Assembly (NCBI GenBank): GCA_033675545.1
Contig: JAWDGP010003957.1
Coordinates: forward strand, 90,001 to 154,000
Direction: 5' to 3'
Source of the DNA: Elysia crispata
Taxonomy: Eukaryota; Mollusca; Gastropoda; Plakobranchidae
DNA: 64,000 bases
In this document: positions 31,280-64,000 of the stretch, piece by piece
Layout of the letters: each line of letters starts with the position of its first letter
Numbering within the stretch: position 1 is the stretch's first letter
Made by a program: the position numbers and the translations under genes
The notes under the pieces: model-generated
What the model saw: the letters and a program-made list of their open reading frames with translations, nothing else
Database searches by the model: none
Told to the model about the DNA's origin: nothing

Positions 31280-33375
31280 CACCCTTAAAAAAAAAAAAAA
31301 GGAATAAATAATTTGTTCTTTCCTTCCATTATTAAAGGTTTCTACCGCAATAATAGATTTCAATCCAATAGTTACTCTTTCTACGTCTTCTCCGGAAGTG
31401 AACTTAACCAAGGCGATTCCAGAATTTTTAAGTAGCTCTATTGGTTCATCGACAGTTTTTACACAGTATTAACTATTATCAACGAAAGTGAATGTTTAGC
31501 TTTTTTTGTCAACCGTAGTTTTCATTATAATTTCTTTCATTACCTTTTGTATTATACCTTGCGCTTCTTTGATCTTAGTGTAACAATCTAATTGATGTTC
31601 GCCTTTTTGCATTCTTAACAAACTTACATGTAATTCATTTAGCACCTGCGAGCTGTCTGTACTTATATTGTTTACTCTTATCGATATAATAACGTTTAGA
31701 ATTTCTTCCTCTAATGTGCATGCAGTTTTACAGGTCAGTTTTTAGAGTACTCCAATGTCAAACCTTATGGTAACTTGTTCACCTCTTGGATCATTCTAAG
31801 ACATGATTATCTTGGTCAATACATGTATAAGTTTCGTATGAAAGTTTCTAAATAAGGATACCGGTAAATAACTAGGATTATTAGGTTTTTGTATCATTTT
31901 ATATCCTGAGCAACTTTTGGGAAAAATGAATGTATTGTAGGTTCTCACTTCTTGACTTCCGTTTATATATGGCCCGTTGATAACATTGATATGAATGAAT
32001 ATTGTACACTTAAGTGATGTATTAATTGCTAAACTATATTTCCCAGTGATGAACGCCAGATTCATACGTATCAGCTGTAAACTAAAACCTAAGTAAAACT
32101 TTTTTAATGCTTCGATCGTATGTAAATTTTACTTTATAATCGGTTGAGATGTTCAGTATGCTTTTATTAAACGTATTTAGACTAGCCACTAAATCAAATG
32201 CATCCTGATCACTGCAACAAGTGTTAGTATAACCTGTCTATCTTATCTCTTTACATGTATTCAATTCGTCAAATCCATAAAGTTCTACCAACGAGAATTT
32301 CTCTGAGTATGACTTCTGGCTTTGCCAAGTAAAACTAGAACAAGTGTTGAGGCTACGAGGTTTGACCTACGGGTACATGTATTTTCAATCCAAAACTAGT
32401 AGGAGTGTTGAGGCTACAAGTACAACGTTTGTTTTCGCTAGGCTGAGGGAAAAGTGATTTCTAGTATACTATGTACTTGTAAGTTGTATCTAATATAACT
32501 TTTTGCTTCTACTGCTCTGTAAATTTCTTGAATTTGTTTTTTCAATCGATAAACTAGAACTAGTAAAAATATAGTGTATGAAATGGGTCATCAGATCTGA
32601 TTTAAAACAAGACAAATTTGTGATTTATCATTATGATAATTTTACTGATTTTTTTTTCCGCAAGAGTTATGTTGGCACAGCAACAAATTGTAAACTAATG
32701 TTTTAAATTTGGCTAAAGAGTACAGCAAAGGTGACCATATACATGTATATGGCAGAATATAATGTATAGGCGTAGACTTTCATTTGAAGCGTTTACTGTA
32801 CTGAGCCACCCCAGTTAAAAAAATTTCATCAATTTGCATGCAACTTGCAAGCATGTTGATGAGTTGTTAATTTTTTTTTTATTATTATTAAATTAAATCA
32901 TCGAATTGTGAGGTCCTTTATTATCTCAGGTTAGAGGTCTGTTTTTTTAATTGCTGAATGTATTATTTTATTATATTTACAGTTTAAAATTGTTAAACCA
33001 GTTAAAAATGCCCATGGACCTAAGTTAAGCCTTACTGTTTCTGGATTTACTTACACTCTTACATCACATGTACATGATATGTCATATATGGTCTTGCATG
33101 AAGTGAAATCTTTTTTGTTAAACCAATTATGATTATAACCATGATCATTGAGAGGGATGCCTAGTGGAGCATAGATTCCATGAAATTTTCAAAACGAAAT
33201 ACATGTAGGTATATGTAAATTTAATTCTAAAACAAGTCAGGTTCCATCATTCATTTATGGAAAGCTTTGCCTAATGTATCTTTGTCCAAAATTTATCCTG
33301 TTACATGTATTTTCATCCTTCTATTGTTCAAAGTTTCATGCTGTATCTGCAGATTTGATATTGATACATGTACCG
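30588..33375. repeat. Cluster of TACATGTA palindromes
   Basis: The 8-bp palindrome TACATGTA occurs at about 30587, 30648, 31168, 31624, 31820, 32252, 32369, 32739, 33199, 33300 and 33363, that is about 11 times in 2.8 kb. It is seen only a few times in the rest of the window (for example near 15877, 27353, 34707 and 50950). The sites are dispersed, not tandem, and their flanks differ. Confidence 0.65.
31280..32340 (-). pseudogene. Decayed coding tract, possible virus-like element fossil
   Basis: Minus-strand frames here have convincing protein composition for long stretches; one piece of about 89 residues at 31796-32065 includes INGPYINGSQEVRTYNTFIF. The style resembles structural proteins of integrated DNA elements such as Polintons or adintovirus-like elements, but I could not recognise a family domain and no polymerase, integrase or terminal repeat was found. 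It is broken, with several interruptions, and looks old. A host pseudogene is an alternative. Confidence 0.3.
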
Positions 33376-34201
33376 ATTACTTGAGCAAAAAAGAATTTTT
33401 TTCTGGAGTAAAGACACGTCAAATTTCTTAAGCTAATTTTTCTTTCTTTTATAGTTGAAATTAGAGCAACAAATATCATGTTTGTTACTCTGTACAAGTT
33501 CGAAAATTGTAGAAATAACAGGAAGAGAATATCAGCAAGGGAAAACAAATGAGTGTGAGAAAGTTGTGATTTTGCTCGCATCATGTTGAGGAAAAAAATA
33601 GTACTGCGCTACCATTATATATTCATTATGAAAAAATTAAGTAATAAAAAAAGAACTTGCAAAACCTTTTATACCGGTATTCACATTATGATTATAGCAT
33701 AATCTGAGCTTGCTGTATAATTTCAGCCATAACGTAACGGCAATCTTTTACTTAATTGGCTTCCAGAAGCAAGATTCACCAAGAACTTAATAACATGTAT
33801 TGCCCTTTATCCATGTTTTGTGGAGAGCCATTCATCACTGTATTTTGAAACAAAATTCTGTCGGTTAAACGTCTAAGAATTTTGTTCAAATCAGAACCTG
33901 ATAGTAAGAATGTAATTGAAATGATTTTTGTCTGAGAAATTTGATAAATGTTTATAAATTTTGCATTAAATATACATAATTATGAACATTCATCAGAGTA
34001 CACAGACTATCATTGCCATTCAACACAGGTTCACATTTTTTAACAGAGGTCAATAAAATTATTGTACAAACCAGGGGACAAAGACACGAGCAGAAGAAAC
34101 ATCAAGGTGAAACTTGAGAAACAGAAAGTACATCAGTTTTTTTTACGCAATTTGTAGTAAAAAGAAATCCACAAAAATGGTATTTTAAGAGAACTGAGAA
34201 A
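32341..34201. other. Gene-less stretch downstream of RPL39
   Basis: No gene recognised. A direct repeat of about 60-bp period sits at 32331-32420, with GTGTTGAGGCTAC present twice beside AAAACTAG. The rest is unremarkable AT-rich DNA. Confidence 0.5.
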
Positions 34202-34207
34202 TTTATT
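34202..34207 (-). terminator. RPL39 polyadenylation signal
   Basis: AATAAA on the minus strand, about 137 bp downstream of the RPL39 stop codon, a normal distance for a short ribosomal-protein 3' UTR. The assignment is positional; no transcript evidence is available. Confidence 0.6.
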
Positions 34208-34343
34208 CAGCAAAGGCCACCATATTGTCAGAGCAGAATGTGGAAGTTCTTGAAGGTCAAGGCTTATTGCTGACTGAGAACAGGTCTCTTGTTTCTCCCA
34301 CACTTTCCAAACTGGATCAGGTCCCCCCACTTCCCATAGGTGT

Positions 34344-37300
34344 TTACATCTTGAGCTTAGTACGTCTCCAGTGGCGCCTCTTGGCATTGTACCTGGAAGA
34401 AGAAATGATGAGCAAAATATTTCAATTTCTATGATGTACCTCAATTATGTTATGAAAAAATATAATGATAATAACAATAAAAAAAAAAAGCCAGGACATC
34501 ACCACAAGGCAAGTTCTAAAATTAAACCACAAATATATTTATTCATTCATTTTCAAAGTGTGCAAAGGTCTATATAGTTTTTCAGCAAAATCATACAAAA
34601 ATTAAGAAATAAAACGTGTTTGGCTTGGGGGAGGGAAAATGAAATCAAGACTCTGAGACAGTCTAAATCTTAATGTTTTTGCATAATAATGCCTAAACGC
34701 AACTTCAATATACATGTAACTTGTGCAACTATATGTTAATAGTAATATAATTAAAATGTTTTTTGGGGAGGTTAAAAAAAAAATCCAGGGGCTCATAACA
34801 ATGAGACTTGAACAACTGGTCATAAAACCGAAAGAGAATACTTATGAACTCAAATTAAGCTTTAAAATATTCATTATGGTATTGTTCAAATAAATTAGTA
34901 GTGCATAATGCAATTTTTTAAAATAAAATTCAGTTGGAAATTGACAGTACATTTATAGCCTAGCCATATTTAATTCAAGGCGCACTTAGTATATTGATCC
35001 CTCCGATTTTAATAGTTTCATCTTGATACTGTATGGTACAAAACTTAAACCAAGTCAAACAAAAAACAGTTTATTTTTTAAAAGAATATTTTCTTAACAT
35101 TAGGAAATGATTTTAAAAATGTATTAGGGAAAAAGCATGCAAGGCTAAAATAGAAATAAAAAGGTAAGGAAAATTTATCGTGAAAGGAATTGGAATAAAT
35201 GCAGTGTAATGAGCAGCAGATAATTCTAAATAAATCAAAATTTCAAAACCAGAAAAGTCCTATTCTCAATTCTCATGAGATAAAAAAAAACCTGTTAGCT
35301 CGGAGTGTGACAAAAAGACCCCACATATTCATAAACATCGAATTGTTATTTCTATTGATGCTGGTTACATAAAAGGCAATACAGTGCTTTAAGTAGCAAG
35401 AGGTTCCCATATGTTGGACTACCTAACAGAAAAGACTTTACAGGTGATATACAGACGAGTCCAGTTATTTCAAAGTCATTGGGATAAAAAAAAAAGGGCT
35501 TCAAATTATCAGGATACATAGAGAAAGAGAGTAAAAAAAAAATGCGGGTGACAGATCAGTAATGCTGTAGGGATTCACACCTGGTCTCTGGGCCTAACCT
35601 CTTTTCCTTTCCCTCCCCTAGTCTTACTCTTAGTGCAGTCTCTTACCTGTTACATAGGTGGGCGGAACAAACATACACACACATACACCAGAATGGCTTG
35701 CCGCAGAAGCATAGCACTACTTTTTTTTTCTTCTACAAGCCAAGAAAACTGACTTCAGAATCGAAAAGACCCACCAAGGTGTCTTCGAATTAACCGGATC
35801 CTTCTTTCTAACTTTGAACTAACTGACATTTTTTAATAAAGCTAAAAGGGAGAAATGATAAAAAAATTTAATCAACTTCGAAACATCCAAGAATTCCAAC
35901 TATCCAGATTCAAATCATTAGGACTCGACTGTATATAGATTAGGAAGAAACAGAGAGAAGGGAGGGAGGAGGTTAGACTCAGCTCTTGACAATTATTCCT
36001 GAACTTCTAATTAATACTATATCTCTGTTAGTAATGTAATCTACTTGTGATCACCTCATCTGAATCTGATGCATTAATAGACTGAATTAGGTATGAGGAG
36101 GGGAGAAACTCTAGATTTGAGACCCTCCCCAAGATTAAAGATTTAAGAATTAACATTTCCATCTTTGTCAATACTAATAACCAAGATTTCTGTTAATTCA
36201 AAATTCTACTATTATTTTTAAGTCTCAAAGACTAAGCTATAACCAGATTGGACTGTTTCCTAGATGAATGCAGAAAGTAAGATATTTTAATCTTGGATTT
36301 CAAGACAGTTTTGCAAGAAAATGAAATAAGATGCACAAAAAAAGAACAAACATTCATTACCCAGAATTCATACAGAATCCTCATAATTCAGTGGCTGATA
36401 AAGCTAACGAACTTGTAAGGAAACAAAGTTGTGGGTGGCAAGAAGAGAATTGAAATGATGCTATGGATGAGAACTGGACACAATTTTTTTAAATAAACTT
36501 TTTTAAAGATCGGTCAATGCGAGCAGCGTAGGCTGGAGCCTTCTCTCTCTCCCTCACCTCCCCTCCAAACTAAATTTAAACAAAATTTGATTGTACACAG
36601 AGCAATGATTGTGGAATATTTTTTTCTTACTAATTTAGCTTCTTTTTTTCTCTGTGCTCAGACTAAGAGGTTGAGTGACTTGTGTAGCCCATCTACAGCT
36701 GTGTCCCCCAAATGTTCTTTCTGTGTTTATTGCCTAACTGAGGCACCAGAAAGGTTTATTCATCAGAATATATACAGAGGCCTATTTTCTAGCATACAAA
36801 TTGAGCACTGCTCTCCTTATCTTATCTTTTCTGATCAGAATACCATTAATATCAATTTGGTCTAACATTTCTCACTAGGCTCCACCTGCCCTTGTAAAAA
36901 CAAAAATAGTAATCTAACATTATATGATTATTATTTGAATGGAAATCACATTCTACAGTTACAGTAGCACCTCATGCCATGCCCCGTTTTGATTACAAGA
37001 TCTAGATCTGGATTTGCTCTTGATCTACATCTAGCTCTATTTAGGATTTCCCATCCATCTTATTTATCGATTACATTTAGATTATGTATCTTGAGCAAAA
37101 CAAAAAACTTAACAAAAAATTGTCTAATCATAGTAACTACTATCAGATGAAGAAATAAGAATGATCCTTTGTTTGAAAGAACGGCAAAGTCTAGGCGTGA
37201 AGATGGAGAGAAGATAGTTTTTCAGACGAATGAACCTTAAAGTTTCCATAAAATTTTACATACGTTCAACCTTAACGATAAAAGTTTCCGTCTGGCACAA

Positions 37301-39034
37301 GGACAGGATTTACAGAAAATTCTCTTCCCTAATTATATTAGGCCCCTACTCCTACAAAAGCATAATTTCCTTTTCCTTAAATTAAACTATAGAGCTCTTT
37401 TCCTTCAAGAAATCAAACTCACCTGATTGTGTTACCAGTCTTCATTCTCACCCACTGAGGGATTGGTCTGTTTTGCTTCATCTTACGAGCAAGTTTGCTC
37501 TTGGTACGGAAAGACTTGTGAGCCCCCTGAAATACAACATTGCAGAAATTAATTAAATGAAAAAAAATATTAACAGATATATAAATGGATTATGTTTAAT
37601 AAGCTACAAAAAGCATTGCAGTGGCCATTAACACAAATAACAGACAAAGGTTAAGAATGGCAAGGTTATAAATCCATAAACTGGAATCAATGCCCAGGAC
37701 TTAAAAGTTTTAAATTTCACAACACAAAATATGGTCCTAATCCTATCATCAAACATATTAACTCAGTATGGCCAAAATCCAACTTTTTAAAAAAAACTTC
37801 ATACTGAGACAATGATGAAATGAAATCGTCAACCCATAAAATACCTACCTTTTATTGATTAAAAGTGTCATGATCTAAATAGCAAAAAAGGATTTCTTTG
37901 TAATGCAATTGTGAATTCTTTTTAGTCCATCTTTCACTTAAATGTTGAACCAAGTTTGGGAGCAATGCAAGTTCTTTTCACCATCAAATCGGTTAAATTT
38001 TCCAAATTTGTTCAAATAAATTTAGCAAACTTAGTAGATATTTAATAGCATTTGCCATTTAAAATGCTAGCCGTTTCGCCTCAAATCATCTGGGCACACC
38101 AACTTTATTAATTAACTTGAACACACAGGTCTAGCTGGGCATTACTTGCTACTCAAAATTAGCTGGTAAAACGAAGGATATATTTTGTTGATAATTTAAC
38201 TTTAAGTCTTCACTGTTTTGTCTTTTTTTTTTTTTGCATACAAAAATTAAATGAACTGGTAATGAACTTAAGTCTTAATTCAAGGAATTGCCACAGAAAA
38301 TGCTCCACGTAAAAGAATTTTACATTTAAAAGAGGATTTAGATCAAATCTAGATCTAGTTCTCACAACCACCCAATCCCTCTACCCCCCCCCCCCCCCCA
38401 AATGGAGGCCCCACTAAAGAGAACGGTTATCAAGTGGAATGGGATCAAGATATCTAGATTACTTAATGTAAGCCAATATGCTGGCAAATACTTGTCTAGA
38501 ATCTAGATCTGAGTCTAGTTCTTAAAATTATACAATAAGGTTTTCCTTATGTTTCTTGTTAAGCTAAGGGATGAAAATCGGTTGTTTTCGGGTGTTCATC
38601 TGCAACTTCAAGCTTTCTTGGATAATGATTGATCAAAATCCAATTTTAGATCTAAGAATCTAGATCTAGATCTAATTGTAGGCCCCTAAATCTAGATCTA
38701 TATCAAACATGCTTACAGAAAATGCCCGACCAAAATTTCCAGACAGTGTGTATACCACATCTTTGTTTATAATTGGTACAGATTGTTTTTGATTTTTAAT
38801 TCATCGAAGGAAATACAAATGATCAAAACATGTTTGGACTGAAGTGCTGTATTGAAAACTACTTTCGATTTTACAATTTCGGTTTTCTTCACACAATAAC
38901 CGTAAGCAGGGACTTAACATTTAATTAAAGTATTTAATAGCCATAAATAAAACTTTAAGGAAGTTATCTAAACGTCACATTACATAAGATGAGAGTAAAA
39001 TGGTTAAAAAGAGATCTGATTCTTCACGTACCAT
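34344..39034 (-). CDS. RPL39: 60S ribosomal protein L39 (eL39), three exons
   Basis: Minus-strand exons 39034-39032, 37526-37423 and 34392-34344 join to a 51-residue protein, exactly the length of eukaryotic eL39. Recognisable segments are [28 protein letters not shown], and [14 protein letters not shown] at the C-terminus. This small basic protein lies near the polypeptide exit tunnel of the large ribosomal subunit. Exon 1 contributes only the ATG (AAAATG|GTACGTGA), the arrangement expected for this gene family; it was chosen because the donor is strong and a terminal-oligopyrimidine tract lies just upstream. An alternative ATG|GTGAAA near 37978 is weaker. Intron 1 is about 1.5 kb. Intron 2 is about 3.0 kb and carries a MITE, which is long for such a small gene. 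Confidence 0.95.
35452..35931. mobile_element. pogo/Tigger-type MITE in RPL39 intron 2
   Basis: The ends are an inverted repeat: CAGACGAGTCC at the left and, reverse-complemented, CAGTCGAGTCC at the right, each next to the dinucleotide TA (the target duplication of Tc1/mariner-pogo elements). Similarity continues inward for about 40 bp in degenerate form (left GTTATTTCAAAGTCATTGGG, right TAATGATTTGAAT after reversal). At 480 bp without a transposase frame it is a non-autonomous copy. The CAGTCGA-type terminus is characteristic of the Tigger/pogo group. Confidence 0.75.
36999..38700. promoter_or_regulatory. AGATCTAGATCT palindrome cluster in RPL39 introns
   Basis: Copies or near-copies of the AGATCTAGATCT palindrome lie at 36999-37011 (intron 2) and at 38346-38361, 38495-38510, 38647-38675 and 38690-38700 (intron 1). 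Their clustering within 700 bp downstream of the RPL39 start resembles the cluster upstream of SH3YL1. A regulatory role is inference from position. Confidence 0.4.
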
Positions 39035-39075
39035 TTTCCGACTCTATCAGGACCCCTAACAGAGTAAAAAGGACC

Positions 39076-39088
39076 GGAAAAGGAAGAG
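39076..39088 (-). promoter_or_regulatory. RPL39 terminal oligopyrimidine (TOP) tract
   Basis: On the minus strand CTCTTCCTTTTCC begins about 54 bp upstream of the RPL39 ATG. A C followed by 5-15 pyrimidines at the mRNA 5' end is the TOP motif that puts ribosomal-protein translation under growth (mTOR/LARP1) control. Transcription probably starts at or near 39088. Confidence 0.65.
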
Positions 39089-39750
39089 ATAATATTAACT
39101 GCGAGTCTTATGTTTTCAAAATGAAAGAAAATAATTCGAACAAAAATACTCTTCATTTAAATATCTGTGATTTGATAAAATTATCATATTTGACAAGTTA
39201 TATTCTATTACGTTATTCAATTATTTATTAGAAATATTTTTTAAAATTCTAACTTCAGGAATTCGTATGTGCGGCATTATAATGTTGACCTTAGTGATGT
39301 TTACACTTGGGAGTTACCTGTAGTAGAGTTGGTTTGATCATGTCCTAGTAAGGACCTGCTAGAGAAAGAAGCAGCGGTGGTTCAAAGTTTTCACCATTGT
39401 AATGTCTACCTTAATCTGTTGATAAAAATTATAAGATGGTAAACACTTTTTTCAAACTCTTTATTTCATTTCAACAAAATGAAGTTGAGCATTAAAAAAA
39501 AGAAAAGAAAAGAAAGAGTTTGTAGGAGCCAGCGGTGATAGTTATAAGATGATTCGGATATTCCATCACATGTAAACTAGAGTCCAGCAGTGGTTGTGAA
39601 ACAGTTGCTTATTAAGTGTTAAAGTATTTTTTCAAGTATCTAGCTGTTCTTAGTATCTTTTAGGTCTATCGTTGAAAAATTTAAATCCCGTCCATCAACT
39701 CAGTCCAGACCATTAACTTATCGTAGGGACTAGTATTCGCAACACCAACA

Positions 39751-39756
39751 GTAGTA

Positions 39757-39854
<98 letters not shown>

Positions 39855-39953
39855 TTTAGTAGGAGTGGTAGTAGTAGTGGTAGTAGTAGTAGTAGTAGCA
39901 GTAGTAGTAGCAGTAGTAGTAGTAGTAGTAGTAGCACAGTGATCGTAGTAGTT

Positions 39954-40046
<93 letters not shown>

Positions 40047-40062
40047 CTAGTAGTAGTAGCAA

Positions 40063-40152
<90 letters not shown>

Positions 40153-40200
40153 CAGTAGTAGTAGTGGTGGTGGTGGTGGTGGTAATAATAGTAACAATAG
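39751..40200. repeat. (TAG)n trinucleotide microsatellite
   Basis: About 450 bp of GTA/TAG repeats with TGG-type interruptions, split by a short non-repeat segment (CACAGTGATCG) near 39935. Open frames across it are simple-sequence artefacts. Confidence 0.97.
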
Positions 40201-40456
40201 GTAGAAATCAAAGTTGTTGGAAATGTTGGTTTTGTTTCTTTTCTTTTTGTTAAAAGTAATAATTAACCTATTGTTTATCGTAGTATTTGTAGCAGCAGTA
40301 GTTGTAACACTAGGATCGGATCAGGTGTATTTTGATAGAGCTAAATTGCATACACTGTACCACCTATCGATTAAGAAAAATTAATTTTTGTACTGATGAG
40401 AAGATTGGTGGATAGTTACTGAGCAAATCCACCTTACTTAAATCTGTAGTCTATTT

Positions 40457-40607
<151 letters not shown>

Positions 40608-41018
40608 AAGCCAGTGGTGCGTGATGTGGAGGGAGTAGGCCGTCAAAAGGCTTCGATATCTTTGCTGAATTGCATTCGCTATGCAGCTGCTCTTCTCGGC
40701 CAGTTCGGTTTTCGCTCCTAGAAAGAAAGAAATATTATTATTTTATTCAACACTTTCACACCTGTATGTTTTGTTTTTATATGCGTGGCAAATCCAAACC
40801 GCTCCAAACTACGATTGAAAGCTGTAACTATCTATGGCTCGTGCAGGTTTAAAATCACTATCTTGGGAAAATATATGAACAAGTGTATCCAACATTCTGC
40901 TCTACATTCCGCTCTGTTTTCTTCAACAGGTAAACATTGATGAAGCAGCGATCGGATCTTTCTATCTTAGCTAAAATGTGACATCATCCTCAAAGTCATT
41001 AGACACGGAGTTGCGACG

Positions 41019-64000
<22,982 letters not shown>

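Noticed and set aside
37746-37780. Box C/D snoRNA in RPL39 introns
   Set aside because: TGATGA-like sequences exist on the minus strand, but no CTGA at suitable spacing with terminal pairing was found.

Overview
This is a window of an animal nuclear genome. Genes are widely spaced and split by canonical GT-AG introns, the DNA is AT-rich, and more than 40 microsatellite or minisatellite tracts are scattered through it. The protein matches (by recall, no search was run), the very long (CT)n arrays and the tRNA-derived SINE-like elements suggest a lophotrochozoan, most likely a gastropod mollusc. The species cannot be named from sequence alone.

Layout. From 1 to about 20.2 kb I recognise no gene. 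This part holds a 54-bp minisatellite (1.86-3.42 kb), trinucleotide and (CT)n arrays, SINE-like tRNA heads, and two families of dispersed repeats present twice each. One candidate orphan exon lies at 8297-8473. From 20196 to 26299, minus strand, is a complete nine-exon SH3YL1 gene (SYLF lipid-binding domain plus C-terminal SH3). From 27 to 34 kb is an AT-rich gap with decayed coding-like tracts of possible virus-like origin and a striking concentration of the palindrome TACATGTA. From 34344 to 39034, minus strand, is ribosomal protein L39 (RPL39) in three exons. Its first coding exon is only the ATG, next to a terminal-oligopyrimidine tract, and its second intron carries a pogo/Tigger-type MITE.

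From 41019 to the window edge, plus strand, is the 5' portion of a cytosolic carboxypeptidase of the AGBL2/AGBL3 (CCP2/3) type. Fourteen exons keep a single frame through 608 codons. The window ends before the zinc-binding catalytic core. RPL39 and AGBL2 are divergently arranged about 2 kb apart, separated by a 450-bp TAG array and a (CT)n array.

The three genes belong to separate processes: membrane/actin remodelling, translation, and tubulin deglutamylation. Nothing suggests they act together. The most unusual structure is a tandem array of about 23 extra copies of a 58-bp segment at 62.4-63.75 kb. It was copied from the 3' end of an AGBL2 exon together with its 5' splice site, so the intron begins with a ladder of donor-like sites. 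A second notable point is a block of three consecutive phase 1-1 AGBL2 exons (298 codons) that could be skipped in any combination without changing frame.
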